A stretch of 64,000 nucleotides of DNA, taken from NCBI RefSeq assembly GCF_024679095.1, contig NW_026110850.1, positions 941,543-1,005,542 on the forward strand. Direction: 5' to 3'. Below the pieces are notes generated by a model that worked only from the letters and a program-made list of their open reading frames with translations, made no database searches and was not told the origin of the DNA. Origin of the DNA: Eriocheir sinensis. Lineage: Eukaryota; Arthropoda; Malacostraca; Decapoda; Varunidae. The translations under genes and the position numbers were made by a program. The first letter of the stretch is position 1; each line of letters opens with the position of its first letter. This document shows positions 63,041-64,000 of this stretch, piece after piece.

Positions 63041-64000
63041 TTGCAGAGTTCGTGCCCTACTCTAGCGTCACATCGTAACAAGGCCACTACGGGAGAAGTA
63101 GAAGTCACTCGCACCGGCTCCACCTTCGGCTACGAGTTCTCGGACGAACTGCTCTACAGGGTTTGTCGGTCTTCACATCACAGTAACCAGCTGGGGAAGA
63201 AGTATCTAGTAGTCCCTGCGGAGTGCCGACGGTCAGTGTTGACAGTCGCCCATGAGAGTCCCCTGGCAGGACATCTCTCCCATCGGAAGACTGGCATGAA
63301 GATTGAGAGCACTTTTACTGGCCAGGTATGTGGTCTGATATAACCTTCTGTAGGTCTTGTGACAAGTGCCAGCGTATGTCTGTTAAGGGACGCCTTAGGC
63401 CGGTCCCTCTTAAACAGCTTCCCATAATTACTGAACCGTTTGCTAGAGTAGCAGTTGATATTGTTGGCCCATTGTCTCCTCCCACATCAGAAGGACACCG
63501 TTACATCCTTACCTTGATTGATTTTTCTACCGGTTTCCTGAGGCTGTTCCCTTAAGGACATCACTTCCATCTCTACCGCCGAAGCCTTGTTGACCATATT
63601 TTCCAGAATGGGTATTCCCCGTAAGATCCTGTCTGATCGGGGCAATACAGTTCACGTCTCAAATGATGGCCGAACTGCACAGGCTTCTTGGAGTGAAGCC
63701 GCTCTTCACTACCCCTTACCATCCGAGTGGGATGGAAGAATAGAACGTTTCCACTCTACCTGAAGTCCTCTCTCCGGAAGCTGTGCTCTGACAAGCCTCG
63801 AGAGTGGCATCGCTATCTACCGGCCGTATTGTTTGCTTTGCGGGAGATGCCTAGTGACAGAACAGGATTCTCTGCCTTTGAACTCTTGTATGGAAGGGCT
63901 GTAAGGGGGCCAGTTTCAGTTCTACGGGATCTATGGGAAGACGGTAAGCTTTCAGAGGATGAAAGGTCTTGCTTCCAGTATGTCATCGATTTGAAGGACA
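63041..64000 (+). pseudogene. Gmr1-like integrase (frameshifted, open at window end)
   Basis: The first frame (63041-63343) has the pre-integrase segment LLYRVCRSSHHSNQLGKKYL and the start of the zinc-binding domain (AHESPLAGHLSH). The Cys pair (CRSCDKCQ) is in the next frame, 63328-63555, with the first catalytic Asp in VAVDIVGPLS (63457-63459). After TAA at 63553-63555 the core continues in other frames: Asp in LSDRG (63635-63637) and Glu in IERFHS (63743-63745), giving DD35E spacing. At least three small indels disrupt it. A last open frame from 63760 (LKSSLRKLCSDKPREWHRYL onward) runs to the window end. All three catalytic residues survive. Confidence 0.85.

Larger units (their letters stand above)
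60068..64000 (+). mobile_element. Gmr1-like Ty3/Gypsy LTR retrotransposon, 5' part (continues beyond window)
   Basis: The element reads LTR, primer-binding site (TGGCGACCTTG at 60796-60806), leader, Gag, protease, integrase. Reverse transcriptase and RNase H are not found between protease and integrase, and the window ends while the integrase frame is still open. A protease-integrase-reverse transcriptase order in a Ty3/Gypsy element is the defining feature of the Gmr1 group, whose Gag is also related to the vertebrate SCAN domain, as seems true here. The copy carries a stop at the protease active site and several frameshifts, so it is inactive. Whether reverse transcriptase follows, and where the 3' LTR lies, cannot be seen. 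Confidence 0.75.

Overview
The window is animal, repeat-dominated nuclear DNA, most plausibly from an arthropod and perhaps a decapod crustacean. That assignment rests on the mix of non-LTR elements, Ty3/Gypsy elements, tRNA-derived SINEs and very long minisatellites; no species-diagnostic host gene is present. I see no bacterial operons, CRISPR arrays, rRNA genes or stand-alone tRNA genes. The only convincing non-transposon protein-coding sequence is an intronless ORF of unknown function at about 6.4-7.4 kb. Most long open frames in the window are by-products of tandem repeats whose units have no stop codons in any frame.

Layout. 0-2.3 kb: microsatellites, a decayed ORF1 (zinc-knuckle) fragment of a non-LTR element on the minus strand, and a possible hAT terminus. 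2.35-5.55 kb: a near full-length CR1/Jockey-like LINE on the minus strand, with endonuclease and reverse transcriptase broken by two frameshifts and an endonuclease active-site change. 5.66-5.95 kb: (GT)n and (GA)n. 6.2-7.4 kb: the orphan gene. 7.6-44.4 kb: an almost uninterrupted minisatellite cluster of about 37 kb made of four abutting families: a 30-bp array, a 24-bp GAC/AGC-rich array, a 28/31-bp family with four copies of a conserved block, and a 29-kb array of a roughly 31-35-bp G/T-rich unit (about 900 copies) with higher-order structure.

44.4-57.2 kb: a satellite with a monomer of about 120 bp (136 bp in a longer form). It is split by two related tRNA-derived SINEs, a complete 4.6-kb Ty3/Gypsy element on the minus strand with a perfect 5-bp target-site duplication, and an unclassified insertion containing an AT/GATA microsatellite. 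57.4-58.7 kb: a 5'-truncated LINE on the minus strand. 58.8-59.3 kb: an 83-bp tandem repeat. 60.07 kb to the end: the 5' part of a second LTR retrotransposon on the plus strand. It has an LTR with three 49-bp repeats, a primer-binding site, and a Gag with an expanded Glu/Arg heptad tract and a SCAN-like segment. A protease is followed directly by an integrase, the Gmr1-like order in which integrase precedes reverse transcriptase.

The mobile elements carry stops, frameshifts or changed active-site residues, so none looks autonomous as read here. The most notable points are the 29-kb array that is open in all six frames and carries duplicated blocks at exact offsets, the Gmr1-like protease-integrase order with a SCAN-like Gag, and the unassigned intronless gene.
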